From positions 8,368,001 through 8,432,000 of the forward strand of contig JAUCBN010000024.1 in NCBI GenBank assembly GCA_035048815.1: a stretch of DNA of 64,000 bases, read 5' to 3'. The stretch comes from Abelmoschus esculentus. Its lineage: Eukaryota > Streptophyta > Magnoliopsida > Malvales > Malvaceae. Below the pieces are notes generated by a model that saw only the letters and a program-made list of their open reading frames with translations, did no database searches and had not been told where the DNA came from. Shown here piece by piece: positions 45,926 through 57,945 of this stretch (position 1 is the stretch's first letter; the number at the start of each line of letters is the position of its first letter). Position numbers and translations under genes: made by a program.

Positions 45926-46380
45926 TTGGCTTGATGTTTTGGGGTTTTTAAGTTTTTGTTTAAATTTGTTTAATGCCGCTACGAGTACTTTTTTTCTCCA
46001 ACTAGGTTTAGGTAGGTTTTTAATGAGGCTCGTAGTTGCATTCTTTTTTACATAAAAAATACTTATTTTTAATTCATTTTATCTTATTTATAATATTAAA
46101 ATTTAAACTTTAAATGTTATAAGGATATTAAAGGTTGAAATGACGTAAAACAAAATTATATAATGAATTATGTACATACTAATTTAATAAAAAATATTTA
46201 AATTAGATGTTAAAGAATATATAATGAAATATTAACTCTTTCAAATGAAATAAAATAATTTTATTTTATAAATAAGAAAATTTTGAATTTAAAAGTAGCA
46301 TAAATTATTAAAGCAAAATCTTGAAGAAATTAATGTGAATTAATGTGGATCAAACCATAGAATCGTGTCCCATCTCAGGC
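45926..46380. other. LINE tail and AT-rich spacer
   Basis: The LINE 3' UTR probably runs to about 46045. The rest is AT-rich with nothing recognised. Confidence 0.4.
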
Positions 46381-47113
46381 TTAAAATATTATCCACTTCC
46401 AGTTATCCAGGATGCAATTTAACTGTCATCTCTTTTATGCCCCCACTACTTTAACCTTTGTGACAATTTTACCCATGGTTTTTGTCATTAATTTCGAAAA
46501 CCCACACCACCCTATCTTAACTCAATTCCTCCACACAATCTCCTCTGCTTCAAAGCTGCTGCCCAAAGTTGCAACCTTACCAGCTTCATCAAGGCTGACC
46601 TGCTTCTGGGTATTTCTCCTTCTTCCATTTTCTCTCTCTCTTTGCTTTTATTTTCTCGGTATACAAACAGAAAAGTAACAATTGTTCCATCTCTAACAGT
46701 TTATATATATATATATTCTTCATTGAAATTAGTTTTGAAGCTTTAAAGTAACAATTTTTATTGATATTTTCTTTCCATTTAGGTAGGCAATTATTTTGTA
46801 GGCATTTACTATAATCTTTACAGCGCTTTAGTAAAATGACAGTCTTCCAGTCCTGAAACTTGTTAACTCTTTAAGCAAGATTGTAGAAAATCACTTTTGG
46901 AAGCAAATCCTGCCATTTTTGGCACCTTAATAATGTTTTGTTAGTTGTTGAAATATTATCAATTGATTAGAAATTATTTTTGTTAGAATCTGCAAGTGGA
47001 AAAAGAGATGATAGTTCATGTTTTGAGGCCAGACTGAAGAATTTTGTGTTCAGAAGAAGGAACTTATTTTATCTTTATTTTTTCCTCAGGAAAAACTAAA
47101 AAGTACTGTGGAG
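46381..47113 (+). promoter_or_regulatory. 5' UTR with probable intron of the DUF3007 gene
   Basis: A GC-richer stretch at 46390-46609 ends CTTCTGG before GTATTTCT (donor at 46610). An acceptor TTTTCCTCAG ends at 47089, and the ATG is at 47114. This fits a 5' UTR intron of about 480 bases. The 88-codon frame at 46412-46678 is not conserved-looking and is more likely UTR than a separate gene. Confidence 0.45.
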
Positions 47114-49013
47114 ATGCATTCTCTTCTGCATGTACATCTAAATAAGCCTATTTCTTTACTTGGCATTTCGGGTTTTCCTTTATTCCAACCATCGAATACA
47201 TCGGCTACTGCTTCTTTCATACGAGGTAAGTTCCTTTGCCCCCCATATTGTACTCATTTCTCTGCACTCTGCAGGGCTTGCTCTGTGTAAATTCTTTTGT
47301 TTTTGTTGGACCAAATTTATGTTCTATTTCCAGTATTGGATACATCGTTGTACTGTTGTAAAGTTCACTTTTTTTAAGGCATGACTTGTTTGTTTCAATT
47401 GATTACTTGGGATTTGCCACAAAGCATCTGAAATTTTATGTATTCAGTGATCTTGAGAGTGGTGAATTATGGTCCTGTTAGTTAACCATATGGTAAGTCA
47501 TTTGTTTTGATTTTTCTGGACTCAACTAATGACTGAGAGTCTATCAAGCTTTATTTGATAGGGTGGAATGAGGGTTTGAAAGATGGAAAATTGGAGAAAT
47601 GTGAAAAAAGAGAGGACAGTTTATATATTTTTTCTTTTCATTGGTTGATTTGTAAGAAATATGAAAAAAGAACACCTTATAATGCTGTATTTGATTGTGG
47701 TTATTTTTTGTCAAATTGCTTAGGTACTGCTGTGCCTCGGATCCTGTATAAAAAAGAAGCCTCTCTCTTTCTTCAGAATGTGTTGAACAACACAAGGTCG
47801 AAGAAACTGGTTTCCATTGCTCCCAGATGTAGCAGTTCCACAGACTCCAATGATAGTAAAGATCAAGCTAAGGTACGCACTTCATATTGCTGATAAATGA
47901 GCTGAATAGATATCTTTTTCTGTATTATGCAATATGCATGCATAATTTACCTCTAAATTCTTCATATACATTTTCTTGTAGAGTGGAATCTAATTTGTAG
48001 TTCCATAAGTATCCACTTGACTTTCATCATGAGTTAATCGTATTGACATGGTTACTGAAGTAATATCTTGCTTGTTCTTATTCAGACGCCGTTTGGGTAC
48101 ACAAGGAAGGATGTTCTCTTGATTGGTCTTGGAGTCACCGTTGCTGGATTTGGGTTGAAAAGTGGGTTGGAGGTATTTTTGGTTCACTTGTGATATTTAT
48201 CATTACTTCTCGCCGACAACTTCTGTTATCTTTCTTCTTTTACATGCATGCTTGCTTTTATTCTATATCCTTGGTAACAAGAGTTCAATACCTTGTGAAT
48301 TATGAGTACTATGCATCAATGAGCAATTTCTTTATGTAAGAATCTCCATAATGATGGTTATGCAGTTTGTGGGAGTTGATCCTTTACAAGCAGGAAATGT
48401 AGTTCAGTTGGTGATGGTTTTAGGCCTCACAGTTGGATGGATTTCAACATACATCTTTAGAGTCTCGAACAAGGAAATGACGTACGCTCAACAATTACGT
48501 GACTATGAAGTCAAAGTCATGGAGGTTTTTGTTTCTGCACTTTTCTCCTTCCAATTTTTAGCTATATCTTCCCAATTGATGATCTACTCTTTGATACGTC
48601 CCTTTGCCCCTAACCTGCAACTGCAACAAAGAATCTGTCTGTTTAAAGTTGATGCTATGAAATTGCGTGTAAAATGACCCAAGCTAGGGTCCATGCCTCC
48701 ATGCATAATCAGTTTGAGACCTTAACTTTCACTTCAAAACATTCTTGAATCTTGTTTCCACTAACAGCCACCGAATTAGTAGGATCACCGGTATTTCAGC
48801 CAAGAACCCTGACTGAGATAACAAGTCGAGGTTATCCTAAGACGCTCATTTTGGTATCATATACCAATCAGCAAGTAATGCATGTCACAAACTGATATGT
48901 TTTTATTTCTGCAGAAACGGTTAGAAGGTTTGACAGAAGCAGAACTGGTAGCATTGCTTGAACAAGTTGAAGAAGAGAAGCGACAGCAAGCAAGTGGAGA
49001 GCAGGTTAATTGA
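47114..49013 (+). CDS. Plastid-targeted DUF3007 membrane protein (five exons)
   Basis: Exons: 47114-47225, 47724-47872, 48086-48172, 48366-48524, 48915-49013, all GT/AG and phase-compatible, giving 201 residues. The start is the first ATG; an upstream in-frame GTG is not used in plants. Residues 1 to about 80 are serine-rich with few acidic residues, as in a chloroplast transit peptide. The conserved part starts TPFGYTRKDVLLIGLGV (about 88-105), a first membrane segment, then LEFVGVDPLQAGNVVQ and a second membrane segment (VMVLGLTVGWISTYIFRV, about 130-150). MTYAQQLRDYE and a charged helix, KRLEGLTEAELVALLEQVEEE, follow. This order is the DUF3007 family, shared with cyanobacteria, so a thylakoid or envelope location is likely. 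The function is not known to me. Confidence 0.88.
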
Positions 49014-49127
49014 AGCCTTTTACATTCTAATATCCATTATTAAATTTTGACAGGTTGGATACTGTGTAAAAGTATGTGATATAAGCCACTGTAAATGTTA
49101 CATGTATGATTGATGTTAGTGAACCTC

Positions 49128-49930
49128 TTAGAATAATGCTCGCCATCTCCTCCTACTTTTTGGCTTAAGCCTCTTGAAAGCCATAAATGTAACTGCACCA
49201 GACAAAGAAATACTTGCAGAAAAAGGAAAATATACCAGGTAAGAGGTATGATAGGAGGAAGAAGAATTAGCTTACTTCGGATATTCAGATCCTACTCGGA
49301 CAACGGATTATAAGTCAGTAAGCAGGTAACACTTCCCTCCTTCAATGGAATCACAGTAAAATAAAAAATATTCTAATGCTGGAAGGAGAGGGGACAGACA
49401 TGCAGAACAATATAAAATATCCTATATCTGCAGGGACAAAATATTTTGGATCATATACTATAGTGACTCATACCATGTCAATGTATAATTTAGATGATCT
49501 TGAGGCATAACTGAACTGTGTGAATCAAGGCATCGACGTCCTTTGGAACAGGATAAGGGTTGCTTGGATCAACATTTTCATTGATGTCTTCAATTAAAAG
49601 AGTCTCCTTTGGAAGCCCACAAGCAACAGCATTTGCATGAACATTGACATAGACCACTGTCCAGAATTTGGATCATTTGTTGGAATGAATACGCTTGGCT
49701 TCTCACTCCCTCGGACAACTCCGGTAACGTCACAGAAGTAACAGCAGGGGCTTGATCCTCTATTCCAAAAAATAGGCTTTCTCCTAAGATATGTCATTGG
49801 TATCAGCCAAGAAATTAAGGGATGATAGACGACTTCAACAGCTTCTTGCTTCTGAGGCCGAAACATTCTCCGCCAGCTTTGTTCATTCTGTTGGACGGCA
49901 ACAACAACCATACTTGAACACTTCACCCCT
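49128..49930 (-). pseudogene. SURF1: SURF1 (cytochrome c oxidase assembly factor) remnant
   Basis: SURF1 is a mitochondrial inner-membrane factor for complex IV assembly. On the minus strand, 49920-49465 reads as its C-terminal half in three frames: NEQSWRRMF, EDQAPAVTSV, VTGVVRGSEKPSVFIPTNDP with SGQW, YVNVHANAVACGLPKETLLI, EDINENVDPSNPYPVPKDVD, and MPQDHLNYTLTW. Frame changes fall near 49720, 49655 (one base lost after SGQW) and 49515. An intron with a GTATGA donor follows. The last exon (49212-49128) is open and gives SLSGAVTFMAFKRLKPKSRR, matching the SURF1 C-terminus, with TAA at 49128. The N-terminal half and first membrane segment are missing, cut off near 49930 by repeat DNA. Because an intron is kept, this is a decayed gene fragment and not a processed copy. 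It faces the DUF3007 gene tail-to-tail, about 115 bases apart. Confidence 0.8.
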
Positions 49931-49965
49931 TCGATAGGGGCAAGCGTTCGGGCGAGTCGAGTCAA

Positions 49966-50600
49966 AAAATTGTGAGTTATTCGAGTTGAATCATCATATT
50001 TTATAAATTATTTTTTTTTAATTTTTTCAATTCGAGTCAGTTTTAGCAAGTTCGAGTCGATTCGATTCTATTTTTTGAGTTTATATATAATTCTTTTTGA
50101 CAAATGCTACTGAATTTTTATTAGATCCATAAAAATTACATTTACATCGTCTTCAAGAAATAAAAAAAATTTGGATTAAACAATCCAAAAATTTTATAAC
50201 AAAAAAAAACAGAGAAAATAAAATTCTTATGGAATTAAGCATACCAATAAAATTCAGAAGCTTCTTGAATCTCTTTGTCTCTGTCCAAACAAGACGCATA
50301 AAGAAGGAAGAAGGAGTTGTAGACGATCCAAACTGTCATGTAAAAGCATCACTACACAAGACTGATATCATCGGCAAACAACCATCAACCGAAGTGGGGA
50401 TATAACTTTTCGAAAGACCACCGACAAAAATATAAATCAGAAACTAGCATCGATTGAATCTATCTACAAGAGCAGATAAATCAAACCACCGACAAACAAC
50501 AATCGATCGCTAGGGTATGCTGTAACGTGCCACAAGAGCAGATGAATCAAACCACAAAACAAAAACATGTCACAAAGACAGAAAAATCGTACATATTTTT
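49966..50600. repeat. Dispersed repeat, copy 2, with MITE-like left part
   Basis: 50100-50590 is the partner of 19925-20420 in the same orientation. The left 130 bases are rich in GAGTCGA/TTCGAGT words like the hAT-type MITE at 20610. Together they cut off the SURF1 remnant. No ORF. Confidence 0.7.
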
Positions 50601-52673
50601 TCATATTTTTATTTATATATGTAAAACAGATTTTGAATTATTATTATCATTATCAAATACTTTAGGTATGAATAAGTTATTTATTAAATTATGAGTCTCG
50701 TTAAAAATCTTTCTTGTAGATCAAAAATAATGATGAATTAAATACAATAAATTAATATACAAAATATAAAATAAATAGCATAGTATAAAATATACAAATA
50801 AAAATTGTATTAAATAAAATAATATATATATATATAAAGTGACCATATTGTAGAGAAAAGAGAATTATTTTTTTAAAAAAGAGAAGATATGACTAAAATA
50901 AAACTGAAAATAAAATTATAGGGATTAAATGTGTAATTAAACCCTAAAATTGTGACACCCTCGCCCCGGGTTAGGAGACGGGGGTGTCGACCAGAATTGT
51001 AAACTTGTAAATTAGACCAATCTTGTATCTAATTCTAGAACGTTGCGATTATTTGTAAGTTAATTCAAGACAATTATGTGTAATACTTATCAGTTTTGAG
51101 GCCAATTTAAAACCTTTTCAATTATGAATTCGTTCATCAATTTTGATAGTCACTTATCGTTCCAATTCGATTTTATACATTCAGTCTTAACTTATTCTCA
51201 ATTTAGGTTCTGATATAGACCTTGATTAACTAATGGAATCTCTGAAACAAGATGTAAGACTCTTTTATATTTAGTCTTAAAGGTTGAACCAAATAAGGGC
51301 TAGGGTATCGATACCTCCCTATAAGGGGTACCGAAACAGGGGTATCAAACCCTAGTTCGATGCCTGGTCAACTATGTTGACCGTTGACTTGTTGACTTGA
51401 TGCTAGAGCATCCTGGTTCGATACTGGTATCGAACCAGGGAGCTCACTAGAAGGCTTGGTATCGAACCAAGCATCGATGCAATTTCACTATTGGGGGTTC
51501 CAATATCGAACCCGTTACCGAATCGGGTCTACCTCGATGACTCAATGATTTAAGGCTGTGGTAGCCTGATTCGATACTAGTATCAAACCAGGGAGCCCAT
51601 TAGGAGGCTTGGTATCGAACCAAACATATATCTCATTTTGCTATTGTCAAGGGTGGTATCGATACCCATGTAATTGGTATCGATACTCCCGCTCCAATTG
51701 ACAGGTTTCTAGCTTCTAAAACACTTAGTCAATATCCAAAGACCATCTGTATGGTCTCAAACCATCCCTAAACATTAAGAGACAATTTAACACGCTTAGG
51801 CCTCAATTACCAACTAACCAATGACCATTCACATAATCATAAGATATTTAACAATCTAGCTAACCTTTGTGCCATGCTTTCTCCTTGACAACTAACATAT
51901 CCATAAGATAGTTTTTAAGGTTTCACATACTATTCTACTTGGTTCCATGTTTTTTTTCTTTATGCCCATATAGTCTCTTACATATCATATGCCTATTATA
52001 ATTACCCACATGTGCAAAATACAAGCCAACCCAAGACATATATGGCTAGACTAAAAAGATTCACATGCCTTATGACTTACATATCAAGGGTTCATGTGAC
52101 CATATATACAAACCATAAACAAATAAACAAAATGCATAAACTAGTTCAAGTTGAGTACTATGTCACCATGATCTAGGAGTTAGCCAAAAGTACAAAATAC
52201 TATACATTGCTTGGTGCCTTGCTCAGGTTCAGTCTCGATCTAGCTCCTTAGCTCGTTAACCTGTTGTTTTGGGAAGGAGGAAACAAACGAGTGGTAAGTA
52301 CTTGCTAGGTACTTAGTGAGGCAGCCCTAGTCTAACCATATTAGATTTAATACAATAACAAATATAACATGCTTCAAGTAAGCAAACAAATCTAATTCAT
52401 AGCAATAGTTTAATATGGCAATAGTTCAATCAATATTCAAATTTATCAGTAGCCCGATATCATGGTTAGGATGCTTCTTATGTTTATCATTTCTATCATA
52501 CAACTCAATTTCATGATCTATATGCTCAAACTAGCATAAAATCAATGCATATAACTCATTAGTCGTTTTTCATTTCCCAAGTTTTCATAGAGCATTCATA
52601 ACAAGGGCTACTTATAGACATATAGTCATTTTCAACATTCGTTAGCCATTTCATAATTCAAGTACGATCGTGT
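50601..52673. other. AT-rich DNA and LTR-like repeat with TATCGATAC words
   Basis: From about 50951 (TGTGACACCCTCGCCCCGGG) the DNA resembles the LTR of a chromovirus-type Gypsy element. It has repeated words around GGTATCGATACC and TTCGATAC..GTATCGAACCAGGG (51300-51690). No ORF and no matching second LTR. The right end is cut by the Athila-type LTR at 52674. Confidence 0.4.
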
Positions 52674-53950
52674 TGATATGCGCAATTTTAGTGCATGTGA
52701 ACACGTCACCAAGTAATAAAATGATGAGTATCATCGGATATCATCTCCATAGGGATTGATATACTTAATATGCTTCCCTTAGTCTTCTTGCTTCTGTAAA
52801 AGAAATAAAGTAAAAACATAATTAATTGGATGATGATTGAACTAAATAATAATAACTAAATAAAGATAGAAAAATAAGATAAAGAAGGTGGCCAGGATTC
52901 AGTTGTGTTGTATAATAGAATTGATCAACTTGTTCTTGTCCAATGCAATTATACAACACTGCCTCGACAAGACTGCAGATTACTGCCTCGACAGTGGTGT
53001 CACTCGTCTGCCGCGACAATCTCTTGCTCTTGAGCAGAATTTACCAAAGTTTGGCAAAATGTCCTTTAATGATTTCTCTTATCTCTAAGTCGAAATATTG
53101 TTGATAACCAGTCCTTGATGATACCTCTCGGCGTGAATCAACTATAATCACCAACCAATCTCACACTTCTCTTAGCCGCTGAAACTCTTAACTTATCTCT
53201 AGACCAAGTTAGTGTTTCTCGATTGAAACATCGTACTTATCCCTTTCGTTAATCTAACTCTCTCGATATTAGATAAATGAATTACTCACAAACTTCTCTC
53301 TCAAGCTTGAATGCAAGAACAAGGAATGGAAAAGAATAAGCAATCTTCGATATTTTATTGCATTAAAAACAAGAAACAAAGTTTAACTTCCTCATACTAA
53401 TACTTTACAACCTCAACCTAAACCTAAACAAAATTAGAACATAATATAGAAAAGAAAACCTAAATCTAATTCTATATTCTAAGCCATGAGTCTAATGTCT
53501 CTTTCCCTTGGACGACTATCCCTTATATAGGCTTGGCATAGGGCAAACCTTTCCTAAGTAGAATACAACTCATAGTAGGAAACAAGTCATGTACATAGGT
53601 CAAATATTTCTAAGTTTATTTCTTCTAGAATGTTTTCTCGCATGGCCTTGTCTTTGGGCTTTCCTTGTGCTATCCAGCTCCGATCCTTGGGTTTCTTGTC
53701 CAGCAACATTCTCTTTATTTTTCTCCTCAGTTTGCCTGCCATATTGTTACTTGTCCTCTGTTACCTCAGCATCAGGTCCTACCTTGGCCTTAGTTTGCTG
53801 CAGCGATAATGCTTCTTCTTGCACAGATACAAAAATACAATAAAGCTTGTCTTTTCTATAATTATTATCTTTAACAGCATAATCCCTAAATATATCACAT
53901 TAAGTATATGCATTGGTTCAAGTAGGTGTAGAATTGATGATTAATGCTCA
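52674..53950 (-). repeat. 3' LTR of Athila-type element A, 5' end deleted
   Basis: Matches the solo LTR at 38804-40137 from its terminus (plus strand TGATATGCGC at 52674) to about 53950, where some 50 bases of the LTR start are missing. Protease-gene sequence follows at once. A deletion must have joined the protease gene straight to the LTR, removing pol. A minus-strand TATATAAG-like box lies near 53523. Confidence 0.75.
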
Positions 53951-54448
53951 GACAGTGACTGTTGAAGCAGGATACCTTTGCATCTGTAGTGTGACTGATT
54001 TTGCACTCTTCTGCATCATCATACCTTTTTAGATTGTGGAAGGCATTGAGTTTAACTTGTTGGTCATTGACCCTCAAAGTCAACTTTCCTTTTTCCATAT
54101 CAATTAGTGTTCGTCCATTGGCAAGAAAAGGTCTCCTAAGGATGATCGGTGCATTATCATCTACTTTACAATCAAGGACAAGAAAATCAGCAGGAAAAAT
54201 AAATTTATCTACTCTTACCAGTATATCCTCGATTTTTCCTTCGGGTTGCATGTAAGATCGATCCGAAAGTTAGAGCATCATAGTAGTGGGTTTTGCCCTT
54301 CCAATTCCAAGCTTTTGAAAGACAGATTTGGGCATTAGATTGATGTTTGCTCCAAGGTCGCATAGGTCCTTACCTTCATAGTGGTTACCAATTGCACAAG
54401 GTATTGTAAAACATCCAGGATCCTTCAATTTTGGTGGCATGCGGTTGT
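53951..54448 (-). pseudogene. Protease C-terminal part of element A
   Basis: Minus-strand reading: MPPKLKDPGCFTIPCAIGNH, LCDLGANINLMPKSVFQKLG (the D-L-G active-site region typical of Athila), then GKIEDILVRVDKFIFPADFL, APIILRRPFLANGRTLIDME and LTLRVNDQQVKLNAFHNLKR. It carries frame changes near 54250. Its right end is the GTAGC insertion site of the solo LTR 54454-55798; the left end is the deletion joint with the LTR. Confidence 0.85.
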
Positions 54449-54453
54449 GTAGC

Positions 54454-55798
54454 TGATGCGTGTCGTATAAGCGCAATTTGAATGAAAGTGTACACGTCGT
54501 CAAGTAATAAAATGATAAGTATATCGTCGTCTCCATAGGGATTGATATACTTAATATGTTTCCTCTTGTTCCCTTGCCCCTGAAAATAAAGTAAAAACAC
54601 AAATATGTTGATTTGTTTAACTAACTAAATACTTAAATAACAAAACATAAAATAAAAGGTTGAGAACGATTATAGAGAAAATGGGTAGGATCCAGTTGCG
54701 TCAATTAGTGGATTCAATTGATCTTCTTCTTGTCAAATGCAATCACATAACACTGCTTCGACAGTATTGCAGATACAGCCTCGACAGTATTAGTGTTCTC
54801 TACCGCGGCAATCTTTTGCTCTTAGGCAGAGGCATCAAAGTTCAGCAAAGTTTCCGTAAGTGATTCCGCTCATCTCTGAGTCAGAATGTTGTTGATGACC
54901 AGTCCTTGATGATACCTCTCGGTGTAAATCAACGATAACCACCAACCAATCCAACACTTCTTTTAGCTGCTGAAACTCTTAACTTATCTCTAGGCTGAGT
55001 TAGTATCTACAATACCGTACTTATCCCTTTCGTGAATCTACACCTCTCGATGCTAGATAAATATATTACTTGCAAACTTCCCTCTCGATCTTGAATGCAA
55101 GAACAAAGAATGACAATAGGATAAGTAAAATTTGATATTATTATTGCATAAGAACAAAGATACAAGAATCAATCTCCACTCACTAAGATCGACAACCTTC
55201 ACCTATCCCTAGAAAGTTTAGAACATATTATCGTTAAGTACAATTCTTAGGGAAAAGTATTTCTCTAAAAATCGTCTCTCCTAAACAATGTGGCCGGCTA
55301 GGGTATTTATAGTCTTAACCTAGCGTAAACCTTTCGTAAATAGACTTCAACTTGGAGTGGGGAACAAGTCTTCATCAAGGAATTTGCTATTTCCAAGTTT
55401 GCCGCCTTCTAGAAGGGTTTTCCCGCTTGGTCTTTGGTTTGCGCTTTTAGCGCGCTAGCCTGGTTCAATTGATGCGCTGCATCTTCCAGAATGTTCTCTA
55501 TATTTTTATCTTTCATTGCGCCTCCATTGTTGGTGCTGCCACATTGGATTCTGCCGCGGCCTTGTCTTCTGCCTCAGCCTCAACATTGCTTTTCTACCGT
55601 TTCGGCCCTGGATATTCCTGCATGTACAGAATATGTAACAATATCTGCATTCTCTATAAATATTGACTTTGTAAGTAATGATAACGAAATATCCAGTATT
55701 TGCACAGAGAGTTCATAATTTGGTTCAAGTTGGTGTATAATAGATGCATAAAGTACCATAAGAAGGGTAGTAAATAACTGCCCTTTAGGCATTCATCA
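54454..55798 (-). mobile_element. Athila-type solo LTR in the protease gene of element A
   Basis: A 1345-bp LTR with the perfect target duplication GTAGC at 54449-54453 and 55799-55803. On the minus strand it runs from TGATGAATGCC to CACGCATCA. Protease-gene sequence lies on both sides, and the reading GCMAMLL...HNRMPPKLKD shows it interrupts one gene. Sister copies are 61156-62504 and 247-1591. Confidence 0.9.
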
Positions 55799-56045
55799 GT
55801 AGCATTGCCATGCATCCTTCTGTAGCATCCACTGTTTCAAACTCACCTAGCTTCTTTTACTTAGACACAATGTCTTTCAAGAATTTAACATAATTAGACA
55901 TTTGTTCAATTGCCTCTACAAAAGGTAAGTTAATGTGGACTTGTTTTAAGATATCAAGAAATTTCTTAAATTGATGGTCTTGTTTTTGCTTTTTCAACCT
56001 TTGTGAGAAAGGTGGTGGTGGTCTCATCTCTTCCAAGGTTTCTTT
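55799..56045 (-). pseudogene. Protease-gene fragment of element A, first copy
   Basis: 247 bases upstream of the protease: PPPPFS, ILKQVHINLPFVEAIEQM and KLGEFETVDATEGCMAML. It is nearly the same as 62505-62751 (about 12 differences by eye). Similarity stops abruptly at 56045, where the 3' part of element B begins. Confidence 0.82.
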
Positions 56046-56406
56046 CTAACCCTAAAGCAAGCTTCTAAGTTTTATTCAATGAGTATCCTATGGTTATCCC
56101 TTCAAAACAAAACTTGGCCATGGTAAGGAGAAAGATTTCTATAGCCTTAAAGGAGTAAACTAAAGCAAAGCTGACGTAGGTCAGTGCAAGATTACAAACA
56201 TCAATTCAAGAAAAAAGAATATTAAAAAAAATTCAGAAAAATTTTTACTCCCTTTATGGTAATGCCGCGGGAGTGGATTGTCTCGGCAGTGCTTCTGCAC
56301 TACTTTTGCATCTACAATCTCCCCCAAACTTAAATCGAGCATTATCCTCAATGCTCAAAATATACACAGCATGCAAAAGAAAACAAGGATAGTAAAGCAT
56401 TAGAGA
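56046..56406 (-). other. 3' non-coding part and polypurine tract of element B
   Basis: On the minus strand the tract TTTAAGTTTGGGGGAG lies at 56334-56319, just after the last ORF, as is usual in Athila-type elements. A palindrome-like TGCCGCGGGA and TCTCGGCAGTG lie near 56264-56292. No gene. Confidence 0.65.
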
Positions 56407-57945
56407 TTACAGAGAGTCTGATTGGGATTCAGAAGAGCTGCTGGAAATAACTGCCCTCCTAGGTATTCCTGCCGATGCTTTCTGTCTTGATCCTTGTCCT
56501 GGTGATTGCTGTGTTTTTGCCTGCTGGGGCGGCTGTACTCTGGTGGGTGTATGTTTCTGCAATGAGGCCGTAACTTCATCTCCTTCTTCTTCGTCGTCTG
56601 TATGCATCACTTCTGTTTCTTCTTTTACCTCGGCAGTTGGTATTCTCTCTTGGGTATGCGATGAGCTCTCATAGACATACTCATCAATCTGTCGAGAAAG
56701 ACTATCTCTAGAGAAACTGCCAATAGGAATGGGACTCGGTGGTGGAGAGTTGAAGACGACTCTCCTTTTTGATGGCCGCCTGCTACTGGATGATGTGGCG
56801 GCCGTGCCTACAGGTTTGGATGGGTCAGCCGCGTGAAACTATTGTTGTGGCCTAGCGGTAAAAAATAGTCTAGGCCCTGGAGCAGGTGTTGTCTCTGTGT
56901 ACGGTGCGACAATAACAAAAACGTTGGGAGGGAATTCTAGAAATTGCATTCCATGGGTGGGAAAATTCTGGATCAGCATGTTGGCAAGAGTGTTGTTGAA
57001 ATCTCTCTGATATTCCATATATCGTTGCTGGCGTAGGTCCATGTGTGACATCCTCTGCAAAATCTCCTGATATGGATCTACTGTGATAGAGGCTTGGGCA
57101 TTGTCAGGTGCTTCTACCGTATACTGCCCTCCGATAGTAAAGTCGACAGTGAATTGTTGAGGTGTTTCCTGCACTGGGTCTGCTTGGGTGATCTGCATCA
57201 CTCTGTGGAAGAATTCTTTTGTCCAGCCTTGTCTTTGTGTTGTGTATTCATCGGTTGCTTCTATAGGGACATTTGTAGCAATGCATAGGGCAGAGATTAA
57301 ACTAGGGAAATATAATGGACCTCGTTCTTTCTTACCGCAATCATAGATTTCTTAAAGAATGATCTCTCCAACATTGATGGTCCTTTTGTTGATGATTGAA
57401 TGAATGAGCAACAATCTTTTTCTATCAACTGTGCTATTGTGGAAGGTGGGCATGAGGCATCGCTTGACAAATGTGTACCAAAGCTTGGCTTCGGGTTTAA
57501 GGCTGAGCCTTGTTACACAACCCCTATGGGCACCGATTTCCCATTGAGTATTGTCGTAGCAAAGTTCGTCCTTGATAGCCTCGGATTCCTCGATATTAGC
57601 TGCAAATTCACTATGTTCATTGCGTATGGAGATAACATCATAGTAATCGTTGATTGCCTCGGCATCAAGCTTTACTGGCTTGCCCCGATAGTAGACGAAC
57701 AATGTGTCCTTGTTCGGTAAATACGCATAGAATTCTCTTACAATTACGACATTTGCTATGGGAGGTTGGAGGTAAAATTTTTCCCAATCCTGATCTTCGA
57801 TTCTGTCGAACAAGAATTGGTCAATGCCGTAGTTTTCTTCAATGGTGTGCTGGAATCCTTGTTCCTCCCATAACTGCCGTGCAACGAAAGACCTTTGGAA
57901 TCATTCTGCTACATTGCTATTGGCAAAGCGTTTGTATGCTGCCAT
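56407..57945 (-). pseudogene. 'Putative plant transposon protein' ORF of element B (three in-frame stops)
   Basis: One continuous minus-strand frame from the ATG at 57945 (MAAYKRF) to the stop at 56407, about 512 codons, broken only by three in-frame stops: after NVAE, after INVGEIIL and after ARPQQ. The conserved N-terminal part reads WEKFYLQPPIANVVIVREFY, then VYYRGKPVKLDAEAINDYY, LSLKPEAKLWYTFVKRCLMP and LLLIHSIINKRTINVGEIIL, followed by RGPLYFPSLISALC. This is the family annotated in plants as 'putative plant transposon protein' (Transposase_32-like). The C-terminal third is glutamine-, proline- and serine-rich and poorly conserved. The product's role is unknown. In element B it takes the place downstream of gag-protease where pol and env-like ORFs sit in complete Athila elements. 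Confidence 0.8.

Noticed and set aside
46412..46678. 88-codon ORF upstream of the DUF3007 gene
   Set aside because: It overlaps the likely 5' UTR exon and intron donor and shows no domain.
56407..57945. The second ORF of element B as an envelope-like gene of a virus
   Set aside because: There is no signal peptide or membrane anchor; the conserved part matches the plant transposon protein family instead.
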